64,000 bases of DNA from JAYWGN01 sp043778255 (lineage in GTDB: Bacteria; Bacteroidota; Bacteroidia; Chitinophagales; Chitinophagaceae). The notes below the pieces were generated by a model, which saw only the letters and a program-made list of their open reading frames with translations, was not told where the DNA came from and did not search any database. This document shows, in pieces, positions 25,496-35,710 of this stretch. Each line of letters starts with the position of its first letter. Positions within the stretch are counted from its first letter, which is position 1. A program made the position numbers and the translations under genes. The stretch spans positions 62,001-126,000 of the forward strand of contig JAYWGN010000002.1 of NCBI GenBank assembly GCA_043778255.1, read 5' to 3'.

Positions 25496-27940
25496 TTATC
25501 CTCCAAATCCACCACCACTTTTCTTAGCTCTATTTTGTTCTGTTTCGTTACCAGCTTTCTTTTGGTTAGCACCTTTCAATTTATTATTACCAAACCTATA
25601 GCCAAAGTTCATTTTAAATTGTTGACTTTCCCAACGGCCACTAGCATCAATATAGGCAGCACCAAATGTGCTTATTCCTCTCCACCTCATAGTACGTAGC
25701 AAATCAGTATAGCTAAATTTAATAGTAGCTTTATTATTAAACAAAGGGCTGCTCAATCCTACATCCATTCCACCAATGCCTTTACTTTCAAATGTACCAC
25801 CCCATATAGTGGGCAGTTGGTAAAAGCCACTAACTTCTACATTAAATCCTTTTTTCAAACTAAAGGTATTTTGTGCAAAAAAACTGCCTGAAGTAGCTTT
25901 TGTATTTACCGTTTTTCCATCGGGGAAAGTGGCGTTATAAGTGGTATGGTTGGCATTAATATTGGCAAACAAATTCCACCATTTTGCTACTTGTACAGGA
26001 GCACTAAAGTTAATGCCGTATACTTTTTGGTTAGCCAAATTCTTTTGTGTTATAAACGATTTGTACCCTTCGGCTGTATCAATTATTTGACTAAAAAAGT
26101 CAGTGGTATTAGTGTAGCTTAACGTAGTATTGTACCTGTATTTGTAGGTATGTGTAAATTCAATTACGTTACTATACTGTGGTCGCAAAAAAGCATTACC
26201 TTTTTGGAAAGTAAGTTCATCAATTTTAAATTCAAATGGGTTAAGGTCTTGGTAGCCTGGCCTATCTATACGGCGGCTGTAAGTTAGGTTATATGCATTG
26301 CTAGGGTTAGCATTATAGCTTACTGCCCCACTCGGAAATAAATTGGTATAATTACGAGACACAATATCATCAGGCTTAGGGTTAGCACTTAATAACACAC
26401 CTTTGCTCACCGTATTTTCTAACCTTATACCAGCTTGTAAAGTCCACTTTTGGTTAAATGTTTTGTTGTAATTAAAGTAAGCAGCATTCACATTTTCGGT
26501 GTAGTTAAATTTATTAGTTCTATCCACATCAACCACATTTACGCCATTAATTACATTAAAAAAGTCAGAGGCATTTCTTGTTTTTACGGCACCATACTTT
26601 GCTCCAAATTCTATTTTTGCTTTTTTGTAAGGCATACCTACATCTACTTTAAATGATGTAATATCAATATCAGTTGGTGTTAAGTTGCTATATATTTTGT
26701 ACACTGGGTTTGTTAGGTTGTTTTGGTACCTATACTCATTAGGTTGGTAACTATTCAACTCATTTTTAAACCAACCGTAGTCTGCATCAAATCCAACCTC
26801 CACACCTGTAGTATCGGCATAGCGGTAGTTAAGGTTTGCATTGTAGTTATTTCTATTACCAACTATACTATTGGTGGCAAACAATGTGCTGCCCAGTATT
26901 TTACTATCTTTATTTGTTATAGGGTTAGTACTTCGGCTATTAGTGTTGGCACTAGTTAGGTTGCCCGTAAGTACAATGCCCCAAGTACTTGTTTTATCTG
27001 CACTATAATCCACTCCTACTTTAAAGTTATTGGTTTTTGAGTTATCAATACTTACAGTTTTTTGGTCGTATATACTATCCAATTGTATTCGGTATAGGTT
27101 AAATTGGTTTTGGTTTTTGCCATAGTTATTGCTATAGTTGCTAAATACATTCCACTTATTTTTTCGGTAATTTAAAGCAAGGCTACTGTTAAACTTTGGG
27201 TGTATACCCACAGCAAGTCCTGTATTAAAACTACCATTATACCCAAGTTTTTTATTTTTTTTCAATCTTATATTTATAATACCAGCATTACCCTCAGCTG
27301 AGTATTTAGCACTTGGGTTAGTAATTAGTTCAATGGCTTCAATGTCGGCACTGTTAAGGGTTTTAAGGTAATCGGCAAGGTCCTTACCGTCAAATGGGGT
27401 GGGCTTACCATCTACATATATTCGTACACCATTTTTACCTTTTAGTATTATATTGTCATCTTTATCAACCACCACACCTGGCGATTTTCTTAATAGTTCA
27501 AATGCATTGCTACCAATGGCATTTATACTATTTTCTACATTAAATACCATTTTGTCCGCCTTCACTTCTATCAAAGGTTTTTTGCCTATTACAGTTGCTA
27601 CTTCACCTGTTTTTGGAGCTATGGTTAATACTATATCTTCCACCGAGGAGTCACTGTTTTCTGCTATGGTAAAGGGTTTGCTGTAATTGCTCTTGTACCC
27701 CACATTGGTTATTTGTATTATATATTTATCGGCTTTTATACCTGTAAACTCATACAATCCATTGCTATTACTTACAGCCGTTTTTACTAATTGTGAGTCT
27801 AATGCTTTTAATAGCAATATAGTAGCTTTTTCAACCACAGTATTGTTGGCGGTTACTTTGCCAGTAATGGTTGCACTTTGTGCAAATGCTGTACCACTTA
27901 ATAGTAGTAAGGCAATTATAATAGTACATAAGTTTTTCAT
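25496..27940 (-). CDS. TonB-dependent receptor-like outer membrane beta-barrel protein
   Basis: An 814-residue protein. The start at 27940 (MKNLCTIIIALLLLSGTAFA) gives a clean signal peptide; a reading from 28006 would put 22 hydrophilic residues before it. Order: carboxypeptidase-regulatory-like beta domain (SATITGKVTANNTVVEKAT, residues about 20-110), plug domain (VFNVENSINAIGSNAFELLR and RIYVDGKPTPFDGKDLADYL), then a family-3 outer-membrane barrel. The C-terminal tail is Lys/Gly-rich (KKSGGGFGG) rather than ending in an aromatic strand. No SusD partner is adjacent, so it is not a polysaccharide-utilisation SusC pair; the ligand is unknown. Confidence 0.88.
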   Translation of the reverse strand: MKNLCTIIIALLLLSGTAFAQSATITGKVTANNTVVEKATILLLKALDSQLVKTAVSNSNGLYEFTGIKADKYIIQITNVGYKSNYSKPFTIAENSDSSVEDIVLTIAPKTGEVATVIGKKPLIEVKADKMVFNVENSINAIGSNAFELLRKSPGVVVDKDDNIILKGKNGVRIYVDGKPTPFDGKDLADYLKTLNSADIEAIELITNPSAKYSAEGNAGIINIRLKKNKKLGYNGSFNTGLAVGIHPKFNSSLALNYRKNKWNVFSNYSNNYGKNQNQFNLYRIQLDSIYDQKTVSIDNSKTNNFKVGVDYSADKTSTWGIVLTGNLTSANTNSRSTNPITNKDSKILGSTLFATNSIVGNRNNYNANLNYRYADTTGVEVGFDADYGWFKNELNSYQPNEYRYQNNLTNPVYKIYSNLTPTDIDITSFKVDVGMPYKKAKIEFGAKYGAVKTRNASDFFNVINGVNVVDVDRTNKFNYTENVNAAYFNYNKTFNQKWTLQAGIRLENTVSKGVLLSANPKPDDIVSRNYTNLFPSGAVSYNANPSNAYNLTYSRRIDRPGYQDLNPFEFKIDELTFQKGNAFLRPQYSNVIEFTHTYKYRYNTTLSYTNTTDFFSQIIDTAEGYKSFITQKNLANQKVYGINFSAPVQVAKWWNLFANINANHTTYNATFPDGKTVNTKATSGSFFAQNTFSLKKGFNVEVSGFYQLPTIWGGTFESKGIGGMDVGLSSPLFNNKATIKFSYTDLLRTMRWRGISTFGAAYIDASGRWESQQFKMNFGYRFGNNKLKGANQKKAGNETEQNRAKKSGGGFGG

Positions 27941-28129
27941 AGAGATTGAATATTTTTTTGTTTTTGTGAGCACAAAGTAAGGATAACCTATTTTAGTAAA
28001 TGACAATAAAATTACAAACCCCAGTATTTTTTATATAAGAGGTAAATATATGCAGTTCAAGTATTTATTTTATTTTTACAAAAAATGCAACGCTTATTTT
28101 ATTTCAATTAATTAGTAAAGTAATTATAC

Positions 28130-29395
28130 ATGACTATACCCCAATTATATCAACTATACCTACAACACCCAACTGTTACAACCGATACCCGAAGTATTAA
28201 AACGAATAGTGTTTTTTTTGCCTTAAAAGGCAATAACTTTAATGGCAATACATTTGCAGCAAAGGCTTTGGAGTTAGGTGCAGCTTATGTGGTTATTGAC
28301 GAACCTGTATTTTATATAAATGAAAAAACAATATTAGTTACCGATGTACTTACTACATTGCAACAACTTGCCAAGCACCACAGGCAACAATTTAACTGCC
28401 CAATAATAGCAATTACAGGTAGCAATGGCAAAACCACCAGTAAAGAGTTGCTACAGGCAGTACTAGCTACCACTTATATTACTTACTATACTTATGGCAA
28501 CCTCAACAACCACATTGGTGTACCACTTACCTTACTTAGTATACAACCCAATGCTCAAATGGTTATAATAGAAATGGGTGCAAACCATCAAAAAGAAATT
28601 GAAAGCTACTGCCAATACACTTTGCCTACACATGGCGTAATTACTAATTGTGGCAAAGCACACTTAGAAGGCTTTGGAGGTGTGGAAGGTGTAAAAAAAG
28701 GAAAAGGCGAATTGTTTGACTATTTAAAAGCAAGTAGTGGCACTGCTTTTATTTATAACGATTATGATTATTTGCAAACTATGAGTACGGGCATTAAAGA
28801 AATATTTACCTACGGTACGCTAAATGCTAACATTGTAGGCACAATTATAAATGCTGAGCCATTTTTGCAAATAAACTATTTAGGCGAAAGCCTACAAACC
28901 AACTTGGTAGGCAGTTACAACTTACCCAATGTATTAATGGCAATTGCTATTGGCACTTATTTTAAGGTAACAAAGGCTAATATATTTGCTGCAATAGCAG
29001 CATACACACCAAGCAATAGCCGTAGCCAATTGGTAGTACAAGGCACTAATAATATTATACTCGATGCCTATAATGCCAACCCAAGTAGTATGGCTTTGGC
29101 TATTAGTAATATTGCCAATGCAACCGCTACTAACAAAGTATTGGTAATAGGTGCTATGGCCGAATTGGGCAGCGAAAGCATAGCCGAACACCAACAAATA
29201 ATTAACCAAATTGATGTACAACAATGGCATACAGTTGCATTAGTAGGTGGCGATTTTTGTAACTTACCACACCGCTACAATAGCTTTAAAACCGCTGCTG
29301 AAGCAGCATTGTGGTACCAGCAACAAAACTTTACCAATTGTACAATACTAGTAAAAGGGAGTAGGAGTATGGCAATGGAGAAAGTGGTTAATTAA
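28130..29395 (+). CDS. murF: UDP-N-acetylmuramoyl-tripeptide--D-alanyl-D-alanine ligase
   Basis: A 421-residue Mur ligase that adds D-Ala-D-Ala to the peptidoglycan precursor in the cytoplasm. The ATP-binding P loop is GSNGKTTS (residues 97-104), preceded by a substrate-binding domain with DTRSIKTNSVFFALKG. The central EMGANHQKEI and the C-terminal DAYNANPSSM are typical. It is not inside a dcw cluster here. Confidence 0.92.
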   Translation: MTIPQLYQLYLQHPTVTTDTRSIKTNSVFFALKGNNFNGNTFAAKALELGAAYVVIDEPVFYINEKTILVTDVLTTLQQLAKHHRQQFNCPIIAITGSNGKTTSKELLQAVLATTYITYYTYGNLNNHIGVPLTLLSIQPNAQMVIIEMGANHQKEIESYCQYTLPTHGVITNCGKAHLEGFGGVEGVKKGKGELFDYLKASSGTAFIYNDYDYLQTMSTGIKEIFTYGTLNANIVGTIINAEPFLQINYLGESLQTNLVGSYNLPNVLMAIAIGTYFKVTKANIFAAIAAYTPSNSRSQLVVQGTNNIILDAYNANPSSMALAISNIANATATNKVLVIGAMAELGSESIAEHQQIINQIDVQQWHTVALVGGDFCNLPHRYNSFKTAAEAALWYQQQNFTNCTILVKGSRSMAMEKVVN

Positions 29396-29506
29396 TTTGA
29401 TAATTTGATAATTTGCTAATGTGCTAATGTGCTAATTTGATTATTTGATAATTTGATAATTTGATAATGTGCTAATTTGATAATGTGATAATTTGATAAT
29501 GTGATA
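29396..29506 (-). repeat. 8-mer repeat block (inverted TAGCACAT family)
   Basis: Units ATTTGATA, ATGTGCTA and ATTTGCTA, the reverse complement of the family at 7106-7182, run from the murF stop codon to the 40-bp palindromic repeat. The gap 29396-29709 holds only this block, the 40-bp repeat and the repeat at 29608-29648. Confidence 0.8.
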
Positions 29507-29508
29507 AG

Positions 29509-29548
29509 ACCTCACCCCAACCCCTCTCCAAGGAGAGGGGCAAGAACC
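29509..29548 (-). repeat. 40-bp palindrome-bearing dispersed repeat, copy 1
   Basis: Exact reverse complement, over 40 of 40 bases, of 55884-55923. It contains the perfect inverted repeat CCCCTCTCC-AA-GGAGAGGGG, GC-rich in AT-rich surroundings. In both places the 8-mer block lies on the same side of it. Confidence 0.88.
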
Positions 29549-29607
29549 ATAGAGGCTTTGATAGTTTGGTGGGAAGTAAAAAAACTTAACGAAAACTCTG
29601 TTGAACC

Positions 29608-29648
29608 CTTTGCGAAACTCTGCGATATTCTTTGCGAAACTCTGCGAT
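29608..29648 (+). repeat. Two direct copies of a 19-bp GCGAAACTCTGCG unit
   Basis: The same 19 bases occur at 29608-29626 and 29630-29648. The motif CTTTGCGAAACT also appears inverted at about 41030-41065, in the gap upstream of ung. Confidence 0.7.
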
Positions 29649-29709
29649 AACCCCTGAATAACTTCTGATACCGTTACTATAATAGGAAATACAAAAAACT
29701 TAAACCCTT

Positions 29710-31743
29710 ATGCCTAACTTACTACAATACGAAACCTCGCCTTACTTACTTCAACATGCCAATAACCCAGTGCAGTGGCAGCCTTGGGGCGATGCAGCAA
29801 TAGCTCAAGCCAAAGCCCTTAACAAACCTATATTGGTAAGTATAGGTTATGCAGCTTGCCATTGGTGCCATGTAATGGAACACGAAAGCTTTGAAAACGA
29901 AGCTACCGCCAACCTTATGAACCGGTGGTTCGTAAACATTAAAATTGATAGAGAAGAACGACCAGATATTGATGCCATATACATGGATGCCGTACAAGCT
30001 ATGGCAGGGCAGGGTGGTTGGCCGCTCAATGTGTTTTTAACACCCGATTTAAAGCCGTTTTATGGCGGTACCTATTTTCCTGCTACCGAGGCTTACAACC
30101 GTAGTACTTGGCAGCAAGTATTGCAAGGTGTACACACAGCTTGGGAGCAGCGGAGCAACGAGTTGATAGCACAAGCTGAGGAGCTAATGGCACACCTCAA
30201 TAAGAGTAATAGCTTTGGCTCTAATGCAGTATTAGAAAGCATTGTAACCAAAGATAACCTAATGGCAATGGCTAACAATATATTAAAAAATGCCGATACA
30301 AAGCAGGGTGGTTTTGGAGCAGCACCAAAGTTTCCACAGTTGCATAGCCTTACTTATTTGCTACGGCATTACCACTTTACTAAGCACCAAGCTAGTTTAC
30401 AACATGCCTCATTTAGTTTGCAACAAATGATTAACGGAGGCATTTACGATCAGCTACGTGGTGGCTTGGCTCGGTACAGTACCGATGCAGTGTGGCTTGT
30501 ACCACATTTTGAAAAAATGCTGTACGATAATGCCCTGTTTCTGCAAACTTTAAGCGAAGCTTATTTACTCACCAATAATAGTTTATTTAAAACTACCATT
30601 GACGATACCATCAATTTTTTACAAACCGATTTAATGGCTACCAACCATTTGTTTTATGCAGCACTCGATGCCGATAGCGAAGGTATAGAGGGCAAATATT
30701 ATTGTTATACTTTACAAGAAATAGAGCAGCTTTTAACTGCCGACGAGGTAGCAGTAGCAGCACCCTATTATAACATTACTGCCACTGGTAATTGGACAGA
30801 GCCACACCATAATATTACCACTAACATACTACACCTTACTACTACACTTACAGCAATTGCTACTGCCAATAATATAAGCCTTACTGCTGCCAACAACTTA
30901 TTGCATACAGCACAGCAAAAGTTATTAACGGCTCGTTACAAACGTGTACCACCCTTAACCGATGATAAATGTATACTAGGCTGGAATGCCCTACTGTGTA
31001 AGGCTTTGGTGCAATGCTACACAGCTACCAATAACCCAAAGTACTTACAGTTAGCCATTAATAATATGGATAGTATGTTGTCAATATTTATTGTAAATGC
31101 TGATGCAAATATCATTACCAACATTTACCATACTTACAAAAATGAACAAGCAACTATTACCGCTTTTTTAGATGATATTGCTTATTTGTTAGAGGCATTA
31201 CTGCAGCTATACAATGTTACCTTATCGGATACACACAAAGCAGAAATATATAGAATAATAGAGTACCTTAACTTGCATTATGCTTGTAGCGAAACCCCAT
31301 TTTACTACTACACCAAAATAAACCAAACTCATACTATACTCCGCAAAAAAGAAATATACGATGGTGCTACACCTAGCGGAAATGCAGTATTAGCGTCGGT
31401 ATTAGTTGATGCTGCATTACTTTATAATGAGGAGCAGTGGCACTTACGTGCCAAAATGATGTTGCAAAGTGTAGCAAATGCTGTATTGCAACATACTGGC
31501 TCATTTGGGGTATGGGCTACACTATGCCAAAAGCTATATTATGGTGTTAATGAAATAAAAAGTGATTACAAACAATGGCAAACGGGGAACTTTAACAATT
31601 TTTTAATACCGTACAAATTACTGCATAAAACAGTGGAAATTAACGATAAATATATGCTATGTAAACATCAAACATGCCAATTACCCGTTGCCACTTGTAA
31701 CATTATAGTAGCAACTATAAAAAGTATGGAAGAAAGTATGTAG
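29710..31743 (+). CDS. Thioredoxin domain-containing protein, DUF255/YyaL (SSP411-like)
   Basis: A 677-residue protein. The N-terminal thioredoxin-like domain has the family signature YETSPYLLQHANNPVQWQPW and the redox motif CHWC (in GYAACHWCHVMEHESF). Middle and C-terminal parts form an (alpha/alpha)6-barrel resembling N-acylglucosamine epimerases (GGIYDQLRGGLARYSTD, DADSEGIEGKYY, TPSGNAVLASVL). Full family length. Cytoplasmic; the biochemical role is not established. Confidence 0.9.
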   Translation: MPNLLQYETSPYLLQHANNPVQWQPWGDAAIAQAKALNKPILVSIGYAACHWCHVMEHESFENEATANLMNRWFVNIKIDREERPDIDAIYMDAVQAMAGQGGWPLNVFLTPDLKPFYGGTYFPATEAYNRSTWQQVLQGVHTAWEQRSNELIAQAEELMAHLNKSNSFGSNAVLESIVTKDNLMAMANNILKNADTKQGGFGAAPKFPQLHSLTYLLRHYHFTKHQASLQHASFSLQQMINGGIYDQLRGGLARYSTDAVWLVPHFEKMLYDNALFLQTLSEAYLLTNNSLFKTTIDDTINFLQTDLMATNHLFYAALDADSEGIEGKYYCYTLQEIEQLLTADEVAVAAPYYNITATGNWTEPHHNITTNILHLTTTLTAIATANNISLTAANNLLHTAQQKLLTARYKRVPPLTDDKCILGWNALLCKALVQCYTATNNPKYLQLAINNMDSMLSIFIVNADANIITNIYHTYKNEQATITAFLDDIAYLLEALLQLYNVTLSDTHKAEIYRIIEYLNLHYACSETPFYYYTKINQTHTILRKKEIYDGATPSGNAVLASVLVDAALLYNEEQWHLRAKMMLQSVANAVLQHTGSFGVWATLCQKLYYGVNEIKSDYKQWQTGNFNNFLIPYKLLHKTVEINDKYMLCKHQTCQLPVATCNIIVATIKSMEESM

Positions 31744-31895
31744 CTTTATATCCGATTAAAACTTTGATAGCGATTTTGTTGTAATGGGTCACAAAAAAGA
31801 AACTATACTATACAATAATTACAATATACTTCCGTTATAAAGTGGGTTAATTGCAGAAAATGTAATTCTACGGTAAATTTTATTATATTTTTTGT

Positions 31896-31903
31896 TATAT
31901 TTG
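31896..31903 (+). promoter_or_regulatory. Candidate -7 element of the gldKLMN operon
   Basis: TATATTTG, an exact TAnnTTTG match, lies 25 bases before the gldK start codon. No clear TTTG is found 19-21 bp upstream, so activation by an auxiliary factor or an imperfect -33 is possible. Confidence 0.5.
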
Positions 31904-31928
31904 CTCATTACCCTTTATTAGAAAACTT

Positions 31929-33209
31929 ATGAAGATGATAAAATCACCCAAAATTTTATTAGCTGTTGCTTGTATAGCAATACTAGCTAGTTGCGGCAAA
32001 CTTGGAAAAGGCAAAGCAAAAGGCTTACCAAACGATGGTCAACTACACGGTGTAGCTCCATCTAATTCCTACGCTTTACCAAAGCCTCCCGGTATGGTTT
32101 ATGTACCAATGGGTACCTTCCATATGGGGCCTAGCGATGAGGATGTAAACTATGCATTTACTGCACGTAACAAACAAGTATCAATTCAAGGTTTTTGGAT
32201 GGATGCTACCGAAATAACCAATAACGAGTACCGCCAATTTACCAAATACGTAATGGACTCAATAGGTGGCGATGCTATGGGTTACAAAACTAGTGGCAAC
32301 TCATTAGATTGGAAAAAAATAAAAACCATGAAATGGGATAACAAGACAATGGAAACCATTGGTACCAAATTGTTTGTAACACCCGACAATCGTATATTTG
32401 GCCAACAAGCCATTGACCCCGAAAAAATGATTTATGCATTTGAAGATTTCAGCCTAAAAGAGGCTGCAAAACGTGAAAATAAGGGAAAATCATTATCTAA
32501 CTTTGTTACAAAATACCCGGAAAAAATATACCCCGATACGTTGGTATGGATGAGAGACTTTGCTTACAGCTATAACGAACCAATGACACGTAGATATTAC
32601 TCTCATATTACATTTGGCAACTACCCAGTAGTTGGCGTTACTTGGAAACAAGCACAAGCATTTTGTAACTGGAGAACTAGAACATTAAATTCTTTTTTAA
32701 CAAGCAAAAAAAGACCAGTAGAATCTAACTTTAGATTGCCCGTTGAGTCGGAGTGGGAATATGCAGCTCGTGGTGGTCGGTCACAATCAATGTTTCCGTG
32801 GGGTAACTATTACTTACGTAATAAAAAAGGCTGTTTGTTAGCTAATTTCAAACCAGGACGAGGCAATTATCCAGAAGATGGTGGATTTTATACCGTAAGA
32901 GCCGATGCTTATTGGCCTAACGACTTTGGCTTGTATTGTATGGCAGGTAATGTAGCCGAGTGGACTAATAGCTGGTACAACGAGGGAGGCTACAATTTTC
33001 AACACGATATGAACCCCGATATTAGGTACGATGCTAAAGACAGCGACCCTCCACGTATGAAACGTAAAGTATTAAGAGGCGGTAGTTGGAAAGATGTAGG
33101 TTACCAATTGCAATGCGGTACTCGTAACTACGAATATCAAGATACTGCAAAATCATACATCGGTTTCCGCTGTGTAATTGATTTGCCACCTCCAGGCTTT
33201 AGAAAGTAA
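31929..33209 (+). CDS. gldK: Type IX secretion/gliding motility lipoprotein GldK (PorK)
   Basis: A 426-residue lipoprotein: the signal peptide ends in the lipobox ILASC. The body is an FGE-sulfatase-like domain (MVYVPMGTFHMGPSDEDVNY, FWMDATEITNNEYRQF, FRLPVESEWEYAARGGRSQS, WKDVGYQLQCGTRNY, IGFRC) that is not catalytic in T9SS. GldK and GldN form the periplasmic ring under the outer membrane. First gene of gldK-gldL-gldM-gldN in the canonical order, which rules out its being GldJ. Confidence 0.95.
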   Translation: MKMIKSPKILLAVACIAILASCGKLGKGKAKGLPNDGQLHGVAPSNSYALPKPPGMVYVPMGTFHMGPSDEDVNYAFTARNKQVSIQGFWMDATEITNNEYRQFTKYVMDSIGGDAMGYKTSGNSLDWKKIKTMKWDNKTMETIGTKLFVTPDNRIFGQQAIDPEKMIYAFEDFSLKEAAKRENKGKSLSNFVTKYPEKIYPDTLVWMRDFAYSYNEPMTRRYYSHITFGNYPVVGVTWKQAQAFCNWRTRTLNSFLTSKKRPVESNFRLPVESEWEYAARGGRSQSMFPWGNYYLRNKKGCLLANFKPGRGNYPEDGGFYTVRADAYWPNDFGLYCMAGNVAEWTNSWYNEGGYNFQHDMNPDIRYDAKDSDPPRMKRKVLRGGSWKDVGYQLQCGTRNYEYQDTAKSYIGFRCVIDLPPPGFRK

Positions 33210-33308
33210 TTTTTCAAGTTTTCACTTTGTTAAATATTATACAATTACCCAAAGCAGTATAATATTTGTACACACTATATCGTTATACCCTTATAATATA
33301 AAAATATT

Positions 33309-33339
33309 GGCTATTGCATTGCAATTAAATGTAATAGCC
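33309..33339 (+). other. Hairpin between gldK and gldL
   Basis: GGCTATTGCATT (33309-33320) pairs with AATGTAATAGCC (33328-33339) with one G-U pair, around a 7-nt loop. No T run follows, so it is not a typical terminator. It may be an RNA processing or stability element in the 167-base gldK-gldL gap. Confidence 0.6.
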
Positions 33340-33376
33340 ATAATATACCCTTAATTTAAAACTAAAAATTTCAACT

Positions 33377-34135
33377 ATGGCATCACGTCCAATTGACAGA
33401 ATCTTAAACGTAGCAGTATCGGCAGCAGCAGTACCAGTATTATATGGTGCATTACAAAAAATATTACATACTCCTAGTGCCGACCTTTGGTTGAAAGTAG
33501 GTTTGTATACAGAGTGTGCTATATTTGCAGCTTATGCAATATTATATTTAGTAGCCCCACCACCCGAGGCTGACCTTAGCGGCCTTGCTAAGTTAGCACC
33601 ACCCGATGCTAAAAACCCTGCACTAGCCAAAATGGATCAAATGTTGCTTGAAGCTGAAATTACACCCGCCACATTAGGAAGATTAGGCGATAACTTTAAA
33701 AAATTAGGTTCAAGTGTAGACCAAATGAGTGACTTAAGTAGTGTAGTAACAAGCACTAACGACTTTAGCGCAAAAACTAAAGAAGCCTCAGTTGCTATTA
33801 CTACTATGAAAGATGCTTACTTGGGTGCAGCTAGTACCATGCAAACATTTAACGATGCTAGTGAAGGAACAAAAAAATTCCATGAGCAAGTACAAAGCCT
33901 TACCAAAAACTTAGGTAGCCTTAACACTATATATGAGTTAGAATTACAAGACACTAACAACCACTTAAAAGCAATGAACAGTTTTTATACTAACTTATCG
34001 AGTGCTAGTGAAGCTATGAAAGGTAGTATAGATGATGCAAAGAAAACACAAGAGCAAATAGGCATACTAGCTAAAAACTTAGGTAGCCTCAATGCTGTGT
34101 ATGGTAATATGTTAAGTGCAATGCAAGGTCGTTAA
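33377..34135 (+). CDS. gldL: Type IX secretion motor protein GldL (PorL)
   Basis: A 252-residue inner-membrane protein with two N-terminal TM helices (about 14-30 and 40-60) and a long cytoplasmic helical domain. Residues implicated in proton-motive-force use in GldL have counterparts here: Lys28 and His31 at the end of TM1 (LQKILH) and the buried Glu46 in TM2 (VGLYTECAIF). With GldM it forms the rotary motor that powers T9SS and gliding. The C-terminal half shows repeated QVQSLTKNLGSLNTIYE / QIGILAKNLGSLNAVYG segments. Confidence 0.95.
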   Translation: MASRPIDRILNVAVSAAAVPVLYGALQKILHTPSADLWLKVGLYTECAIFAAYAILYLVAPPPEADLSGLAKLAPPDAKNPALAKMDQMLLEAEITPATLGRLGDNFKKLGSSVDQMSDLSSVVTSTNDFSAKTKEASVAITTMKDAYLGAASTMQTFNDASEGTKKFHEQVQSLTKNLGSLNTIYELELQDTNNHLKAMNSFYTNLSSASEAMKGSIDDAKKTQEQIGILAKNLGSLNAVYGNMLSAMQGR

Positions 34136-34201
34136 TAGTAGGGTACAACTAACCACACATACAAATAATATTAAATAAAAACCAACTAAAAATATACAAT
34201 T

Positions 34202-35692
34202 ATGGCTTTACCAAGAGAGCCCAGGCAGAAGATGATTAATATAATGTATTTGGTGCTTACTGCACTTCTTGCATTAAATGTATCAAAAGAAGTATTGAAT
34301 GCCTTTCAAGTTGTTGACAAGAGTCTTCAAACTTCAACTGGCATTGCAAATGTTAGTACAGGTCAAATAATGAATTCATTTGAAGAAAAACGAAAAGATG
34401 CTTCGTCTAGAGCAAATGTAGAAAAGTGGCAACCTATGGCTGCCAGAACAATAACATTATCCCAACAAGCCTTTTCGGATATTGAAGCAGCAAAAAAGGA
34501 TTTATTGGCCCTCAAGGATACATCTTTAAGTAAAGATAACCTTGATGCCTCTTCTCATTTATTTATTACTGAAAAAAGAGGCCAAGCATTATATGATAGA
34601 ATGATAAAGTTACAAAGTGACCTACTTCTCATTGACCCAGAAATTGCAAAAGAGTTCGCTACAAAATTGCCAATTAATATTGCTACAAATGACCCTGACA
34701 AAGAGAAATGGACAATTAAAAGTTTTAATTCTATGCCAACTGTAGCTACATTGACCATATTAAGTAAATTACAGAATGATATAAAAGCAAGTGAAAATCA
34801 AATAGTTGCTTATTGCCATAGTAAAGTAGGAGAGGTAGTAGTAAAATATGATGCATTCGCAGCTTTAGTAGGTCAATCTTCTAACTATTTAATGCCAGGG
34901 CAAAAAATTAAAATTACAGGTGGGTTGGGTGCATTTAGTTCAAATAATACACCTTCAGTATCTATAAATGGGCAAAATGTACAAGTTGTAAATGGTCAAG
35001 GTGCAGCCGAATTTGATGCGGGCAGTGCTGGACCACACACAGCAAATGTTACAATTACATTTAAAGATCAAGACGGCAAACCTCAAACTAAGTCTGAAAC
35101 AGTGAGTTGGACAGTTGGGCAACCTGGTTCTGCATCTGTTAGTGCAGATTATATGAACGTTTTTTACCTCGGTGTACCAAATAAAGTTTCTATCGGAACT
35201 AGTGCAGGTTGGGATAAATCAAATGTCAATTGGGGTAGTGTTAACGGTTATTCTGGTTCAAACGGTGCATATATGGTTACCCCTAGTGGGGATCCAAGAG
35301 ATGCTAACATTACTGTAACTTCAGATGGAAAACCCTCTACTTTTGGGTTTAGAATTAAAAGGTTACCCCCAGCATCTGTGTTTTGTGCAGGGGCAAAAAG
35401 TGGACCACTTAGTACCGCAGCTTTAATTGCACAAGGTGGTTTAACAGCACAACTTGAAAATAGTGATTTCAAAGCCTCATATACGGTAGTTAGTTACAAA
35501 GTAACAACCAATGGCAAAAATGGCTATCAAGAACAGCCCAATTCAGGTAATAGATGGTCTGGTGCAGCAGCAGCTTTAATATCAAATTTAAAGCCGGGTA
35601 GTTCAGTAACCTTTGAGAATATCAAAATCCAAGGGCCCGATGGTTTAGTACGGCCAGCAGCTAATGAAGTTCTGTCATTTTATTGTAGATAA
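34202..35692 (+). CDS. gldM: Type IX secretion motor protein GldM (PorM)
   Basis: A 496-residue protein: a short cytoplasmic start (MALPREPRQKMINIM), one TM helix (about 15-32), then four periplasmic domains reaching to the GldK/N ring. The opening REPRQKMINIMYLVLTALLA and the YFNVFYLGV-like DYMNVFYLGVPNKVSI block are typical. It transmits motor torque from GldL. The codon usage and base composition are a little less AT-biased in third position than gldK, but not alarmingly. Operon with gldL (66-base gap) and gldN (18-base gap). Confidence 0.95.
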   Translation: MALPREPRQKMINIMYLVLTALLALNVSKEVLNAFQVVDKSLQTSTGIANVSTGQIMNSFEEKRKDASSRANVEKWQPMAARTITLSQQAFSDIEAAKKDLLALKDTSLSKDNLDASSHLFITEKRGQALYDRMIKLQSDLLLIDPEIAKEFATKLPINIATNDPDKEKWTIKSFNSMPTVATLTILSKLQNDIKASENQIVAYCHSKVGEVVVKYDAFAALVGQSSNYLMPGQKIKITGGLGAFSSNNTPSVSINGQNVQVVNGQGAAEFDAGSAGPHTANVTITFKDQDGKPQTKSETVSWTVGQPGSASVSADYMNVFYLGVPNKVSIGTSAGWDKSNVNWGSVNGYSGSNGAYMVTPSGDPRDANITVTSDGKPSTFGFRIKRLPPASVFCAGAKSGPLSTAALIAQGGLTAQLENSDFKASYTVVSYKVTTNGKNGYQEQPNSGNRWSGAAAALISNLKPGSSVTFENIKIQGPDGLVRPAANEVLSFYCR

Positions 35693-35710
35693 ATTTTAAT
35701 AAAATTAATT

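Noticed and set aside
25496..27940. SusC/SusD polysaccharide utilisation locus
   Set aside because: No SusD-like lipoprotein or glycoside hydrolase gene is adjacent to the receptor.
29396..29506. CRISPR-like array of short repeats
   Set aside because: Units are 8 bases with no spacers of constant length and no cas genes; it is a simple dispersed repeat family.
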